NCBI GenBank assembly: GCA_022747635.1
Contig: JAKTNV010000060.1
Location: 2,707,872-2,771,871, forward strand
Direction of reading: 5' to 3'
Source: Hetaerina americana
Lineage: Eukaryota > Arthropoda > Insecta > Odonata > Calopterygidae
DNA: 64,000 bases
The notes below the pieces were generated by a model that saw nothing but the letters and a program-made list of their open reading frames with translations, was not told the DNA's origin and did no database searches. Below are positions 43,101 through 54,879 of the stretch, piece after piece; position 1 is the first letter of the stretch, and every line of letters begins with the position of its first letter. The translations under genes were made by a program, and so were the position numbers.

Positions 43101-46100
43101 AATCTCCTCTGCAGCAGGGCTGGTCTTAATGTTCTCATAACCACTATGTAGTGCTGGCCATTCACTGTTTGTCTATTGGGAACATATTCATAATGAATAA
43201 TTCCTTCCCAATCAAAGAAAATTATTATTATTGTTATTTTTACAGTTACGTTGCAAATAGGAGATTTTCCTGGTGGCAACGGTCACGTTTGGTCACTTAC
43301 AACGAAAATTACATATATACACGCACTATAAAAACAGATTAGAGACAAAATATTTTTACATACAATGACACTTCCACATCACATACAAACAAACTTCCAC
43401 ATCACATACAAAATGCCATCCACATCACATACAGATAATATTTTAATAACTACAATGAAGTTTATTACCCAGGGGCTGCTTTACATTTATACTTAAAACT
43501 TCTAAAATTGGATGGAAAGGGCTCAAACAAACCTCCAGGCAGCTGGAGGTTTGTTTGAGCTTATTTTTTTTTATTTGTTTTTTGCGTCCTTATTTTTATT
43601 TTGAAATGGTCATTTTTTCCCTTAAAGTTAGGCTTTTCTATCCCTTGCCATAAATCTTCCCACACTTCATCATTTTTAACAATTCTATACATCGCGCCTA
43701 ACCTACTCCTTTTTCTTCTATTTTTCAAACTCTCCCATTTCAGTAAATCTAACATTCCCGTGACACTATCTGTTCTTTTGTACCTTCCGAGTACATATCT
43801 TGCTGACTTTCTTTGAACTTTTTCTATCTTTTTAATATGTCCCACCTCATATGGATCCCATACTATGGAGGAGTATTCTAGGATAGGGATAACCAGTACC
43901 TTATATGCTTTTTCTTTTGTGGCTACGCTACTTCCTTTTAAACTTCTCATCACCCAATGCAATACTTTAAATGCCTTCCTTGTCAAATTATCTACTTGGA
44001 GTCCCCACCCAAGATCTCTAGTTAAATAAATGCCTAAATATTTGCATTAACTGGTACATGGGATTCTTTCTCCAAAGGGGGTGTAAATTTCTTTTTCTGC
44101 ATTTTTTTTATTTGAAAAATTTATATGCTTACTTTTACTAAATTAATGCCTATATTATTATTTTTAACCTAGTCACCAAGGCGATCGATGTCATTTTGTA
44201 ATATTACGTGGTCATTTACATGCTCTATCCATCTGTATATAATGCAGTCATCAGCAAAGAGTCTTATTTGGGAATGTAAATTGTTTGGTAGATCGTTTAC
44301 GTAAATTAGGAAGAGTAATTGCCCTAGAACACTGCCTTGTGGAACTCCTGCTAAAACCCTTGCCTCATTTGAAAATGTATCCCGTAATTTTACTTTTTGA
44401 GTTCTGCCTCTAAGAAAATTTTTCATCAATTGTTTTACCCTCAAGTCCAATGATAATGAATCCAACTTAAACAATAATTTATCGTGAGGCACTCGGTCGA
44501 AAGCTGCCAAAAAATCAACAATTACTGCATCCAAATTCTTTCCTTCGTCTATTGCGTTGCCGATATATTGGCTGAATCCCAAAAGCTGCGTTTCAGACGA
44601 GTATCCCGTTCTAAACCCATGTTAGTGTTTGAATAGCCATCTATCTCTTGTCCACCAATCCCGAATGTAGTCGGCGATTCTTTTTTCCATTATTTTGCAA
44701 ACAACTGAGGTTATGCTTACCGGTCTATAATTGTCGGCAATTGTTTCATCCCCTTTCTTGAAAATTATCAATATCACCTTCGCATTTGATGGTAACATCT
44801 TAGCTTTTTTGGACCCTGGAGAAGATGGTCCTTTCCTCTGTGATGACTGGAATTTGGTTTCTATATCATAACCATAAGCCAGGTTTTGTCTCCTGCCAAG
44901 ATTGTTTAAAGGAATTGTGGTTGTCATCAAGCAGTTCCTGGCTGATATCAAGACGTTTTTGCCTCTGTTCATCCATTAGCACTCGTGGCACATTTGGACA
45001 TGACTCTCTGCACGCCCAAAATTTCTGTGAAAATTGTGAAACATGGACAAGTTGAGATAGGGCCACCAGCAAGTTGGTGTTTCACTTCTCACAATGCCGC
45101 CAGAAAGTGACACCTCACTGATTGTGATCTGTGTAGCAGTTCGTGCATTGAAAGACCAGTCTCAGTTTTTTAGTACAAATCTTGTATTTTGTAAAATCAA
45201 TGATTGTACCAACAGTATAGCTGCAAAATATATCATAATAGAGTATCTGAAAGAAGTATGTTGTGCATGAATCATAATCAGGCTGTCATTTTAATAGCAT
45301 CAAGGTATAGGTCTCCTTGTGAAAAATTTGAAGCTCTCCTGGCAAAATTGAACTGTTTACTTGACAGAATGTTTAATTCTCCCCATAATCCGTGTCATAA
45401 TTCCAGGTGACTAATTGCAACATTTTGTCTGCCTCAAGTGCAAGAAGTGATTTGATATCAATAATAAATTGTTATAATTTTGCACAACAAAATGCCACAT
45501 CCATCATAAATACCTTTAAAGAATTTTTAAAGGATTTTCACACTATATTTCTCTATTAATTTTACATTGTCTGTAGGAGAGATCATGTCAATAAAATTAG
45601 AGGGATTAAGTGTGGAACAGAGATTTAAGATGTCATGTTTTCCATGATCAATAAGGGAATAGAATAATATTGTCTGACCTTGGTAGGAACATATTCAGGT
45701 TAAAATTCTAGTGTGTATTCCCCCCCTGCCGCACACCCTAGCAGTGGCTTGCAGGGTACTAAAATATCAAAATGCAGATATTACAGAGGGTGGAAAAATC
45801 CTCAAAAAACAACTGAATGACTGATGAAATTAGACATCAATCAAGAGGTCTCAAAGAAATGGCTGCATATGCCAAATATTATCATGAACCAGTCTTACTG
45901 AAGGAATACAAGGATTGCATTAAGAAATATCAAAATGTACTGGCCATGCCTAAGAATACCTAAAATAATAATAGAACCTTTTATGCTGAAACCAAATCAA
46001 AAAAATCTTGGAGGATAATAAATAGCTTCAAATGACCGGCACTCCCTTACATGCCCCTGCAATTAAGTGATCCTAAGGGAAATATAGTCACCAATCCTGT

Positions 46101-49100
46101 GCATTGCTACTTCACAACAGTGAACAAAGTAGCTCTAATGCCTGTAATAATATTACCTCCCACAACCCATGTATGGGTTCATCAAAAATTGGGTTTACCA
46201 TTTCAGCTGGTACGTGGAGCAATAAACTTCTTTCAACTTCTCTTGATATTCAGGAGGTGATAGCTGGTATATTAACTAATGTTATATTCTTTGTCCAGTC
46301 CTTTTTTAAATTTATATTAATGACCTGCCCTCACCTATGCTGAAAGTAAATTGGATTAAACCAATTTTTAATGCTGAAAATAGCAATATTTTAGTTTCTG
46401 CAACCTCCATCAATGATATAACTTCAAATTGGACTTCAGGATTGCAGCTGGCAATACACTGGTGCAAAGAAAATGCATAGTCTGAAACGGAGCAATCAAA
46501 AATCCGAGGCATTATATTTTTCTCTTAACCCAGTTCCCGAACTATGGTGAACAGCCAAAATATAGAATTTATCATATACACAAAATTTCTTGGCATCCAT
46601 TTGGACTTGACCTGGGAGACCCAAATGAACTGCCATTCAGGAAATTTAAGTTCGGCATGTTTCTTCCTAAAAACTGTGAAGAAAACAGTGAGCAAAGACA
46701 TGGTACTAATGCTTGACTATGGCCTTATTAACTCCTATATTACAAATGATATCATTCTTTTCGGGCTCATCTCCTTTTACTTGAGTTTTATTCAAACTGC
46801 AAAAGAAGTTTTTTCGTATCCCATTGCACCTAAGCCTCCAAATCAAAATCTTGGACTCCTATCACCTCCATTTACATTATAACCATAGAAACATGTGAAA
46901 CAAATTTTGCCAGATTTTCACCCAACTCACTACCATATTTGCCATACCAGAACCCAGTCTAACCTGCATATCATATTTAATCAAACCAAAGCTGCAAGCT
47001 TAGGTTCAGAGTCAATGGGACCAAACCTATTTAATAAATTACCACATAAATAAAATGGCCACTTGGTTCAGAATACAAATTAAAAAATCTCAAGGAAAAT
47101 GATTACTGTATGTATGAATTTATTATGGTAAAATATGACATGTGCAAAATATAACCTAAGTATATATGATAAAAATGCAAATTTTTTCTCTGCATATGAA
47201 TGCTTCTCTGTATTTTTATTTTTATTGGGTGTCCTTTATTGCTGTTGCACATTGATTCTTGGGTAAATAATATTATTATTATTACTGGCATCTTATGCAA
47301 CTTAGATGGGTACAGATGTGCCTAGAAATTGCCATCTGTTACTGTCTTTGGCCATGCAGGTACTGGTACATGCTGTCTTGAAATGCTAGGGATTTTCATT
47401 TAAGTCCCTGTCTAGGTCTGCCATACACGTTCCAATTAGAGTCACCCAGGACAGGATGTGGTACCTCACCATACACAGATGGTCTTGAAGGATATGCTAT
47501 AAGTTTACTTTGCTTTCTCCTGTGTTGGGAGGACCAGTCAGTATTCATGAAAGTTATTCCTTACTGGTGAAAGGTGATACCTCTCCCACATACTTGACCC
47601 ATTCCATACTTACCATGAGTTAAATAAACCTATTTTGCTCTGTGATTTGGCATGTGCTTTTGCTAATGCATGGTCATGCCTTTAAGTAATGTAGTTTAGT
47701 TTCATAGAATATGGTTATAATTCATTTCTTCTGATACTATTTTGCGCTTTAGCAGAGAATTTAATTATGCTCTGAATTACCTTACCCATTTTATCATGAG
47801 AAAGTGTTCTATGTAATGCTTGTTAATGTTAGGAAAGAAATGTAGAGAGACACATTCACCAGTATGACTATAAGGATGGCATATGCAACTATAATGCTAC
47901 TGTTAATGTACTTGTACATTGGTTGTCCGAACAATTTCTGACCAAACAAATTAATGAGATATTCTTATTCTTCAACATACAAGGTATGTTCCAAAAGTAG
48001 TAAGACTGGGTCATTTAAAAGAAAATTATTGCCAGAATTCATACACTCACTCAAAAGTCGTCAAAGTAGCAACCTTGTGCATCCACACACCAATGATAAC
48101 CTCCTAATCCAATTCAAATATCTATCAAAAGAATCTCTAAGGTTAGGAAACAGTAAAAGTCACTGGGGGCCAGGTTGGGTGAATACTAATGGCTAGTGGT
48201 CAACCAACTTGAAGTGCAATTCATGAATTTTAGCCATGGCGACCACCAAAGTATGAACAGGTGTATTGTGCTGATGGGAAGGCACTTTCTTATTCTTCTT
48301 CAAATGCGATCATTTTTTGCAATTTCTGTCTTCTGCTTTTCAAGTAATGATGCGTAATATTTTATTATTATTGTTTTGCCATTTTGAAGATAATCGATTG
48401 ACACCATTCTGTGGCTATCCCAAGAAACAGTTACCATCACCTTCTTGGCCGATGGAACGGTCTTTGCCTTTCTTTAAGCAGGTTCACCCTATGCAGGATA
48501 CTGCTTTGACCCTTCTCTCCTCTCTGGAGTGTTGTGGTTGATCCAAGTTTCATCTGTACTCACTTCACTTAAACCACTCAAACAGGGTCTTGAGAATGTT
48601 CATTTGAATGCATATTTAGTCCAAAGTGAGCAAATGTGGCACCCAAATTGTAGATAGCTTACATATGTCCAATTCTTCAGTCATTATATTAAAAACTTTC
48701 GATACACCCATAGTCTCTGCTATCTCTCTAATCTTAATGTGACGGTCTTCCAGTGCCATTTGGTGAACATTTTGGATGCCATTGCCTCCCATACACAATG
48801 TCCAACTTGTCTCTTATATGCATTGGAGTATTGCCTTTCAAAAAAATATTTAATGACCGCTTGATACTAAAATTTTTCCATTTTCACTTGAACCCTTACA
48901 ACAACTCACCCAAATGATTGTCAAACAATAACTGAGTGTCGAACATGACTGAAAATTTGGTGAATACCTTTTAACACATGCACAAATGCACCCCCAAAAA
49001 CTTTTGCTGAAGAGTGTTGCCATCCTCATGTTGAGGTCAGAAAGTTTTCAGTACAAGCAGTTATGTTGACGGTGGAATTCATTTTCTTGGTGGCTCATAA

Positions 49101-52100
49101 ATTAAAATTGCCAAATGCCTACTTGGTCATTTAATCAAACTGAAATGAAATTTAGTATTTGCCACACTTCAAGATGGTTTGTTCAGCAGTTGTAAACATT
49201 GGAAATTAATGGATGCTATATTCTTATTTTTTGTTTTCAGGTGTGTCATCAGAGTTCTTCCTAAAGCTACTATAATGTGATTAGTTAATCGTATTAGTTG
49301 ATATGTATACTATTTCTCTTTTAATTATTTTCAAATATTGAATTGCCAGTAGAAATCCTTATGAGTTCTCCTTCTAGTCAAACGTCCATCCTGGTCAATA
49401 TTTTGATACGCAAGTCGAGCATTAAAACACCAACCAGAATGGAGATTTATGACCTGGAGGAAGACCCAAAAGGAAAATTTACGCTTGATGTGCTGGGAAA
49501 GCACCACTTCTTAATTTACTGGATTAACTGGTTGTGTTGCAACTATCACTCTGAATCCTTATCCCTGGTTTAATCTATCACCCTTACTCCAATGGATGAA
49601 TGTATGATGATATTTTATCGAGTGTGCATATGGTGGCAAATGAGTGTTTTTTTCATTCAAATGGTTGTGTTAAAAAAATGGATATTTTTAATCCCATCCA
49701 TATACCTTCTGTGATTCATTTGTGTTTTTCCGTTTAAAATAGAGTTATTGACTGGCAAATAATTTGAATTATCTGTAGGTCAGAATGGGAATGCAGTGGT
49801 TTCTAAATTGTTTATTGATGCAATTATGTGTGAGGGCATGTGTAATTGAGTGTTATACCTAAAATATTCTTGTTTGAAAAATGTGGAATTGATTAACTCT
49901 GCTCTTCTAATTTAATTTTAGGTGAAAAAAATCAAGCTTGCATGTATCCAAAAAATCGTTGAGGCTAGTATCATCGAGGAAGAAGACATCTCCAGAATTT
50001 TAGAAGATAGAGGATTGCAAGGGAAGTTAAGGGATGTTAATATATCCTGGTGAGCATTGATGAAGAGTTTTTATCACCTAATTATACGAATTGATAAGCC
50101 ATGTTTTCTCATGGTCTTATTTATTATTATTCTGTGCTTCTCTTTTTTTGCATGTAGTTATTTTTGCCAAATTTTAGGAACTATGTTTTGCTTGGTTTAT
50201 TTTTATATAATTTTTGTTGCCCAAGAAAATATATTTTTAAGTGAATCTCGGTTCAATCATTTAAATCTTAACCATAAAAGAAACAAAATCTTATATAGCT
50301 TGTACATGTTTGGTAAGGAGAAGCCATCATGATTATAAGGTTATAATTACAGAATGAGTAAATGTAAAAAGTGTGCTGTCAGTTGAAACTATTCCCACTT
50401 CAAACCCATTGGAATTGCAATCATCTGAAAACCAGCGTTTGGATTTTTTATGATGTTCCCAACTGTTTTCGCTATAGCTTTAAGTAATAAGGTTTTAATG
50501 GAAGGTAATAATAAACAAAACAATCCCTTCCTTCAGAAGTGTCTATTCAACATTAGCTGTCAAGATGATTGCCACTGAAATACTTGATAACCTTTTATTT
50601 CCATGGCTGCCAATGCATTGCATGAAGGAAGAAAACAACAGCATGCAAAAATTTGACCTTATATTGGATGGCCTGGTGACATAGATATTTAAACACGTTG
50701 CATGAAACTATTGTTGTCTGGAATTGTAACAATGGTGTTGATGTGCTTTATCATTATTTTAATTCCTACATGATTCTGAAAGCTACCACATGGCATAAGT
50801 AAATGGTATACCAGGAGACATGTTGAAATGTTGGTGCATAGTGCTGATGAAAAATGTTAGCAAATTGCCTATTGGATTTATACTTGCTGACTTAAACTGT
50901 TTCAAATGATTCAAAAAGAATTAATATCGTTACATGAAGGAAAAGTAAGTGAGATGGAATACAAGGAAACAAGCAAACAGTCAGTGGAGTATAGGACAAT
51001 AGGGGCTGGAGAAAAGATAATACGATACTCATTCAAAATGTTGTGTTGTAGTAAAAATGTTGAAAAAGCAATGAATTGATAAGGTTAGTAATGAAGAGGT
51101 TCTTGGTAGAATCAGAAAAGATCATCAAATCTGGAAGTATATCATAAAACAAAGTTATTGCTCACCATATGCGTCATGATGGAGCAGTAAAACCTATACC
51201 AGAAGGTAATATGTTAGGGAAAATAGCAAGAAGAGGAGTGTAGGAGAATATTTTCTGCATTATATGCAACGGATATTATTTCCATTGCATTCCATTGAGG
51301 ATACAAAATTGAAAGCACAGCATAGATGCAAATCAATCTGTGCATTGAAAACTGAAGTAGGAAAATAATAAACAAAAGTTAAATATAAGCAGTTTTAACA
51401 CTTTTTTCATGGGCAGAAGTATATCAAGTTTTTAAACATTGATTTACCCCCCTCCCTCAATTTTCAACAACAACCTGCCCAAACCAATCAAGACTGTCTA
51501 GACCCACAATTTTGAGCATGTTTACCTCTTCATATCTGCAAGTGAGTAGATTAAGCTCTCCTTAGAAGTTTCACCAACTTCTCACCGGAATATGAAATCA
51601 CAACATCCTTAGAAATGACTGCCAAAGTTAAAGATATGGTCATTCCACCAAAAGCCTATTCAGTTTCCTTCAGTATTAAAAAACTGTTTCCAAGTATTCC
51701 CACTTTGCAACGATTAATATTAACTGAAAACATTCTGATGAACAATGGTATAAACAAGGATCATCCTACATCTGTCCCACATATTCCAACTTGTGGTGAA
51801 AGAATTTATGTTCAAGAAACTATATAATGATTTCATGATGGGATTCTCTCTTTCCTCAATCTAGGCTGAGATTTTGATGGGTAACTTTGAAAATGGCCAT
51901 TTTAACTTATCCAAAAAAAAGTTGCGATGTGACATAGCTTTGCTAAAGTTTGGTTCTGCTGATGATTACTGTGCATCAAAAACAAATTTGGATGACACTT
52001 TCCAAAGAGTGTTTGGCACACTTTTTGAAGAACAAGAATGATTTTCTGCATCAATAATTGACAATGGATAAAACATGGGTTGAACATTACACACCATGAT

Positions 52101-54391
52101 CAAAGCAATCCATGCAGTGAATAGAGGCTAGTTCTTCAGCTCCAAAAAGGGCAAAGAACGTGCCATCGGCTGGAAAGGTCATGGTGCTGGGTTTTAGGGT
52201 TGCAGAAGGAATTTAGTTGATTGTCTCTCCTGAGAAAGGTTGAACAGTGACTGGGGAGTACTCTTCTACCCTTCTAATGAAATGACACAAAAATTCATGA
52301 AAGAAAATCTGACTTGCAGAGGAAAGGAACTGTTTTGCATCAGGACGGTGCACCCAACCACAAAAGTGTCTTGACGATGGGAAAATTGAGGGATTTGTAC
52401 TATTAAGTGCTGGACCATACACCCATTTCCCCGAAGATGGTTCTCTTGGACTTGCACCTTTTCTGAAAACTCAGAAATGTCCTCACTGCCAATGTTTTTT
52501 ACTCAAACCAGAAGCGATTGCGGCTGTAGACACGTACTATGCAGCACTTGCAGAGATAAGATTAGACACTGGGACATTGCTGGATGGAATGTATTAATAG
52601 TAAAGCTGATAATGTTGACAAATAAAATTTAAAGGAAAATGCAAAGTCATTTTCATCATCAGGCCTAAAACTTTGCAGATCACCCTCATATGCCTGCCAT
52701 CTATCTATCACCCATATAGCCATTTCACATCCTGTTTTTGAGCTATACCACATCTATCTGATTAGGAGGTGGCTGCCCAACATTTCTTAAATTTTAGGAA
52801 TATTGTAATTCTTGTAGATTTCATGCTTTAGTGTTTTTGCATGCATGCACTACCCAGTATATTTTATTAATTGCATTTGTGTGAGGAAATATAATGGTGT
52901 AATGTATGAAATATAATGGTATCCTATGCATTAGTTCTGCTGTTTATGTTGCAAAGAATAATTTGGTTTGATAAAGCTGTCATTCTTAAAATTTTCAGTC
53001 ACCTCTGCAATAATTAACTGTAAACATTTGTGGTATTTTTTTGTGCTTTAGATAAATTGCAGTTCAAGTAATTGGGTCCAACTTCCCTCTCTGGTAGAAG
53101 TAATACCAGAAAAAAGCCAATCATTAAAATCCATCATTCAATTTTAATAGACGGTTATTTGTTATCATTTTACTAGGTACAGTGAATTAGGTGGAGTAAT
53201 TCAAGTAATAGCACTCCAATTAAAGTTAGAAGGAACTTATTCCAATTCCAATAAAGATGATACAAATCACATTCCATTGTGCAGAGCATAGGAGTAAAGT
53301 ACAAAAGAATTTTTTCTAAGGCTCAAATTTAAGGTAATGGGTAATTCTTTTATTGCAAATTATGGCAAAACATTATTTAGCCAGCAGATATGGATAACTC
53401 TTTTAAACTAGAGGCATCAGAGTCACTCCATCAGTTGGAGTTTAATGATACTAGATGGTGGCTCCTCCTGCTCTGATTTCAAAAGAGGGGGTCAGAGTCT
53501 CACCACTGCTGAGTGTGCTTATTTTGGGGTCTAGAGTTTTATTAATAACTGTAAGTGTCTTATGTATGAAAGTTATTTAATTCTACCATTAGTCTGAAAA
53601 TAGCACTTTTTTGCCTTAACATTGGGCTATTAACGATAATGGCAATGGAGACAATAACAAACACCAAATTAGAGGAAAATCCCACCCAGATGGGAATTGA
53701 ACCCACGACCCTTGGGTTAGAGGACCGAGGATGTTACCACAATGCAACCAGGGCCAGCAAAGTATCATATACAAATGGTCCAAAAATGATAATAGCCAGT
53801 GGTAGGCTTTTAATTAGCTGACGAAATGGCATTTCTGAGGGAGAGCACTTGCCCATGTGTGTATACAATCATTTGAGGGTGGATGCAAGCATTTTAGGGT
53901 ACATGGAATGATTTTGTAACTGGTTGTTTTTGACATAATGTGAGAGCAATGCCAGAGGAGCATATAGGAAAGAAAAATGAGAAGAAAAAAGAAAAAGGAA
54001 TGAGAGAATAATTTCAATAAATGAATATTAAAGAAATATTTATTACCTGCCATTTACACTTGATTTTGATTTCATCTCGCCTTGTGTGTGTCCATCAATG
54101 CAGGGACCTCTTTATAGAATAAAACAGTACAGAATGAAGTTGGCTATTTTCAGAAAAAAATCCATGATCAATAAGCAAGCATGGCATCTAGTATATATAG
54201 TATCTTTTAGTAAAAATAATGGAATGTTGCGGACTATTATTTAGGGTATTAAGAGTACTTTTTGCTTTCAGCAGTATGCAGGCATGTGCATCTGCTTGGC
54301 GGCTCGAAAGAGAAGATTTGACTGAGTTATCAAACTTCGCTCAGAGAAGTTTGCCTGGTGTGCCCATGGCGATATTCCAAACCACGTCAAG
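40099..54391 (+). CDS. Unrecognised six-exon gene with duplicated exons
   Basis: Six plus-strand exons with consensus GT/AG sites join in one frame: 40099-40125 (ATG, MEEENVIIE), 40195-40278, 40702-40785, 40871-40954, 49922-50049, 54272-54391. Exons 2, 3 and 4 are each exactly 84 nt and phase 0. Together they encode about 175 residues: an acidic N-half, a basic patch (LKSKVSRFRNLLSSLFKTWR), a helical region (IVEASIIEEEDISRILEDRG) and a C-part (AWRLEREDLTELSNFAQRSL). If the last donor (AAG/GTAATT) is not used, TAA follows at once and the protein ends TTSR; otherwise the gene continues right. I do not recognise the family. The 9-kb intron between exons 4 and 5 is filled with mobile elements. 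An extra open segment at 49351-49573 after an AG acceptor may be an alternative exon. Expression is not shown. Confidence 0.6.
40195..40278 (+). CDS. Gene 2 exon 2 (duplicate A)
   Basis: 84 nt between TTTTTTCGTAG and GTAATAAAT. Encodes GTALSDSWMDLGREEEIEDR then CVEVEEPQ. It is the paralogue of exon 3, 507 bp downstream. Similarity extends into both flanking introns. Confidence 0.65.
40500..40660 (-). mobile_element. Non-LTR ORF1 linker/esterase-start fragment
   Basis: The minus frame reads NASVTPLIHAETSCASPNVF, then PPGKVIIIGDS, the first SGNH block. It matches the tandem units at 24946-25125. It ends at the left border of the second exon duplicate (40661). Confidence 0.65.
40702..40785 (+). 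CDS. Gene 2 exon 3 (duplicate B)
   Basis: 84 nt between the same TTTTTTCGTAG acceptor and GTAATAAAT donor. Encodes GTVLANYWKDLGLEEELGDG then YVEEEEPE. Length, frame and splice sites are kept despite many amino-acid changes, as expected if both copies are spliced in. Confidence 0.65.
40871..40954 (+). CDS. Gene 2 exon 4
   Basis: 84 nt, acceptor TTCTTCTTAG, donor GTGAGTATG. Encodes VPQPLKSKVSRFRNLLSSLF then KTWRSPGV, a basic amphipathic segment. Phase 0 on both sides. Confidence 0.62.
41000..42175. other. Gene 2 intron, no recognisable features
   Basis: AT-rich; the open frame at 41754-41972 is hydrophobic and without a known motif. Confidence 0.4.
42180..42535 (-). repeat. RTE-5'-related repeat, copy 4
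   Basis: The minus strand carries AGCCAGACAAATGGCAG, TCCTCAGTGAGGCAGCTAC, GGCAACAGGAAACCACCTCA, TGGAAACTATGGGACTCAGC and ACCGACAGCAGCAACACAG, ending at an (AAG)n-like stretch. It joins blocks seen separately at 7635 and 25600. No RTE body follows. Confidence 0.65.
43561..43986 (-). pseudogene. Post-RT domain of the CR1/L2-like element
   Basis: LEYSSIVWDPYEVGHIKKIE, KVQRKSARYVLGRYKRTDSV and LLKWESLKNRRKRSRLGAMY are typical of the C-terminal region that follows RT in this group. Confidence 0.85.
44169..44582 (-). pseudogene. Reverse transcriptase core of the inserted CR1/L2-like element
   Basis: 137 codons: LDAVIVDFLAAFDRVPHDKL (motif A), ARVLAGVPQGSVLGQLLFLI (motif B), RLFADDCIIYRWI (motif C). 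Catalytic residues are present. Only a single stop separates it from the upstream fingers (44972-44622), and another ends it at 44169. Confidence 0.9.
45285..47285 (+). mobile_element. Degenerate plus-strand CR1/L2-like element
   Basis: An endonuclease scrap near 45285-45410 (ILIASRYRSPCEKFEALLAK) is followed by a linker (46051, SDPKGNIVTNPVHC). Then come post-RT 46544-46790 (KFLGIHLDLTWETQMN), tail block MGPNLFNKLP near 47015 and a (TTA)n tail near 47265-47283. RT motifs are largely lost. Confidence 0.7.
47300..47960. other. Gene 2 intron, no recognisable features
   Basis: No motif or repeat assigned. Confidence 0.35.
47985..48900 (-). mobile_element. Decayed mariner, minus strand
   Basis: The minus frame 48798-48616 reads LEDRHIKIREIAETMGVSKV and LDICKLSTIWVPHLLTLD, the second HTH and linker of mariner. 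The left border AAGGTATGTTCCAAAAGTAG is TIR-like. The catalytic half is scrambled. Confidence 0.72.
49343..49573 (+). other. Possible extra exon of gene 2
   Basis: An open segment after acceptor-like TTGCCAG reads EILMSSPSSQTSILVNILIR and TRMEIYDLEEDPKGKFTLDV before a stop. Its entry phase does not fit exon 4, and no clear donor is seen. It could be an alternative terminal exon or chance. Confidence 0.25.
49922..50049 (+). CDS. Gene 2 exon 5
   Basis: 128 nt, acceptor TTTAATTTTAG, donor TG/GTGAGC. Encodes VKKIKLACIQKIVEASIIEE then EDISRILEDRGLQGKLRDVN. Predicted helical, ending in phase 2. It joins exon 4 at phase 0. Confidence 0.62.
50060..51060. other. Gene 2 intron, no recognisable features
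   Basis: The open frame at 50057-50332 is hydrophobic (about three Phe/Ile/Leu-rich stretches) and begins inside the intron. No family recognised. Confidence 0.35.
51065..51245 (+). mobile_element. RTE-like RT-tail scrap
   Basis: Plus reading IDKVSNEEVLGRIRKDHQIW then KYIIKQ is the charged post-RT helix of RTE-like elements (typically VTNEEVLRRV). Confidence 0.55.
51940..52620 (+). mobile_element. Decayed mariner, plus strand
   Basis: LTMDKTWVEHYTP near 52063 (first catalytic region, Asp kept in MDKTW), SSSAPKRAKNVPSAGKVMVL near 52135-52190 and TGEYSSTLL near 52250, then a shifted DNAPAH region (LHQDGAPNHKS-like near 52335). Many stops. Confidence 0.75.
52625..53680. other. Gene 2 intron, no recognisable features
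   Basis: I see no gene or repeat family. Confidence 0.35.
53680..53790 (-). repeat. tRNA-related SINE head, family C
   Basis: The minus strand has TTGCATTGTGGTAACATCC (box A side) and GGGTCGTGGGTTCAATTCCC (box B). A short copy without a recognisable body. Confidence 0.55.
54272..54391 (+). CDS. Gene 2 exon 6 with NAGNAG acceptor
   Basis: The acceptor reads TTTCAGCAG, so splicing at either AG keeps the frame and adds or omits one Ser (C-S-M-Q or C-M-Q). Encodes MQACASAWRLEREDLTELSN, then FAQRSLPGVPMAIFQTTSR. It is either terminal (TAA at 54392-54394 in frame) or spliced on at GTAATTTT. Confidence 0.6.
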
Positions 54392-54879
54392 GTAATTTTA
54401 ATTGTGTTTTACTTTAGGAATTAGCAATTTTAAGGGAACTTTGCTTTAATGCATTCCTGACCAGCAATGGCGTAACAGTCTGCACAGCCTTTACCTCTGG
54501 ATCTGTATTACATCCCAATTTGACTGTTATTAGAATGGTGAAGTAAGCAAATCCATTATTTGTTATATAATATCAAAATCATTCAGAAGATAAAGTAGTA
54601 AATAATTTACTGCTGAATAATACATTAATATATTTGAGAGGTGCTGCTGAGGGGGAATTGAGGTTCACAATTGCATCACAATCCATATGGTCATGGAAAG
54701 AAGTGAGCCCTACTCGCAGTATTTAATTTTTTTTAAATCTCTCCCTGTTGCAGCATTGTTGAAAATAATTTATATCTTTTAAAATGTTTATTCTAAAATT
54801 AAAAAAATACTTAATGTTAAATTGCTTATTCTATTTAGTCTAAATTTTACTTATGTTTTCACTTTTTCATTCGCCTTTA

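Larger units (their letters stand above)
43371..44805 (-). mobile_element. CR1/L2-like non-LTR element inserted into a mariner
   Basis: Minus strand: VILIIFKKGDETIADNYRPV (44780), stop at 44624-44622, RT 44582-44169, post-RT 43986-43561, 3' UTR with three tandem CCACATCACATACA units (43371-43437). 5'-truncated before the RT fingers. The sharp junction with mariner codons (SKKAKM then LPSNAKVILI) marks the insertion. Confidence 0.85.
42690..45120 (-). mobile_element. Mariner remnant split by a non-LTR insertion
   Basis: The N-terminal part lies at 45072-44810 (VPRVLMDEQRQKRLDISQEL, then YGYDIETKFQSSQRKGPSSP). The C-terminal part lies at 43279-42700 (FFDWEGIIHYEYVPNRQTVN then MRTLRPALL). Both are on the minus strand in the right order, separated by the element at 43371-44805. 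Catalytic motifs are decayed. Confidence 0.8.

Noticed and set aside
49230..49290. TTTTGTTTTCAG followed by GTGTGTCATC as a gene 2 exon
   Set aside because: The frame compatible with exon 4 meets a stop after a few codons.
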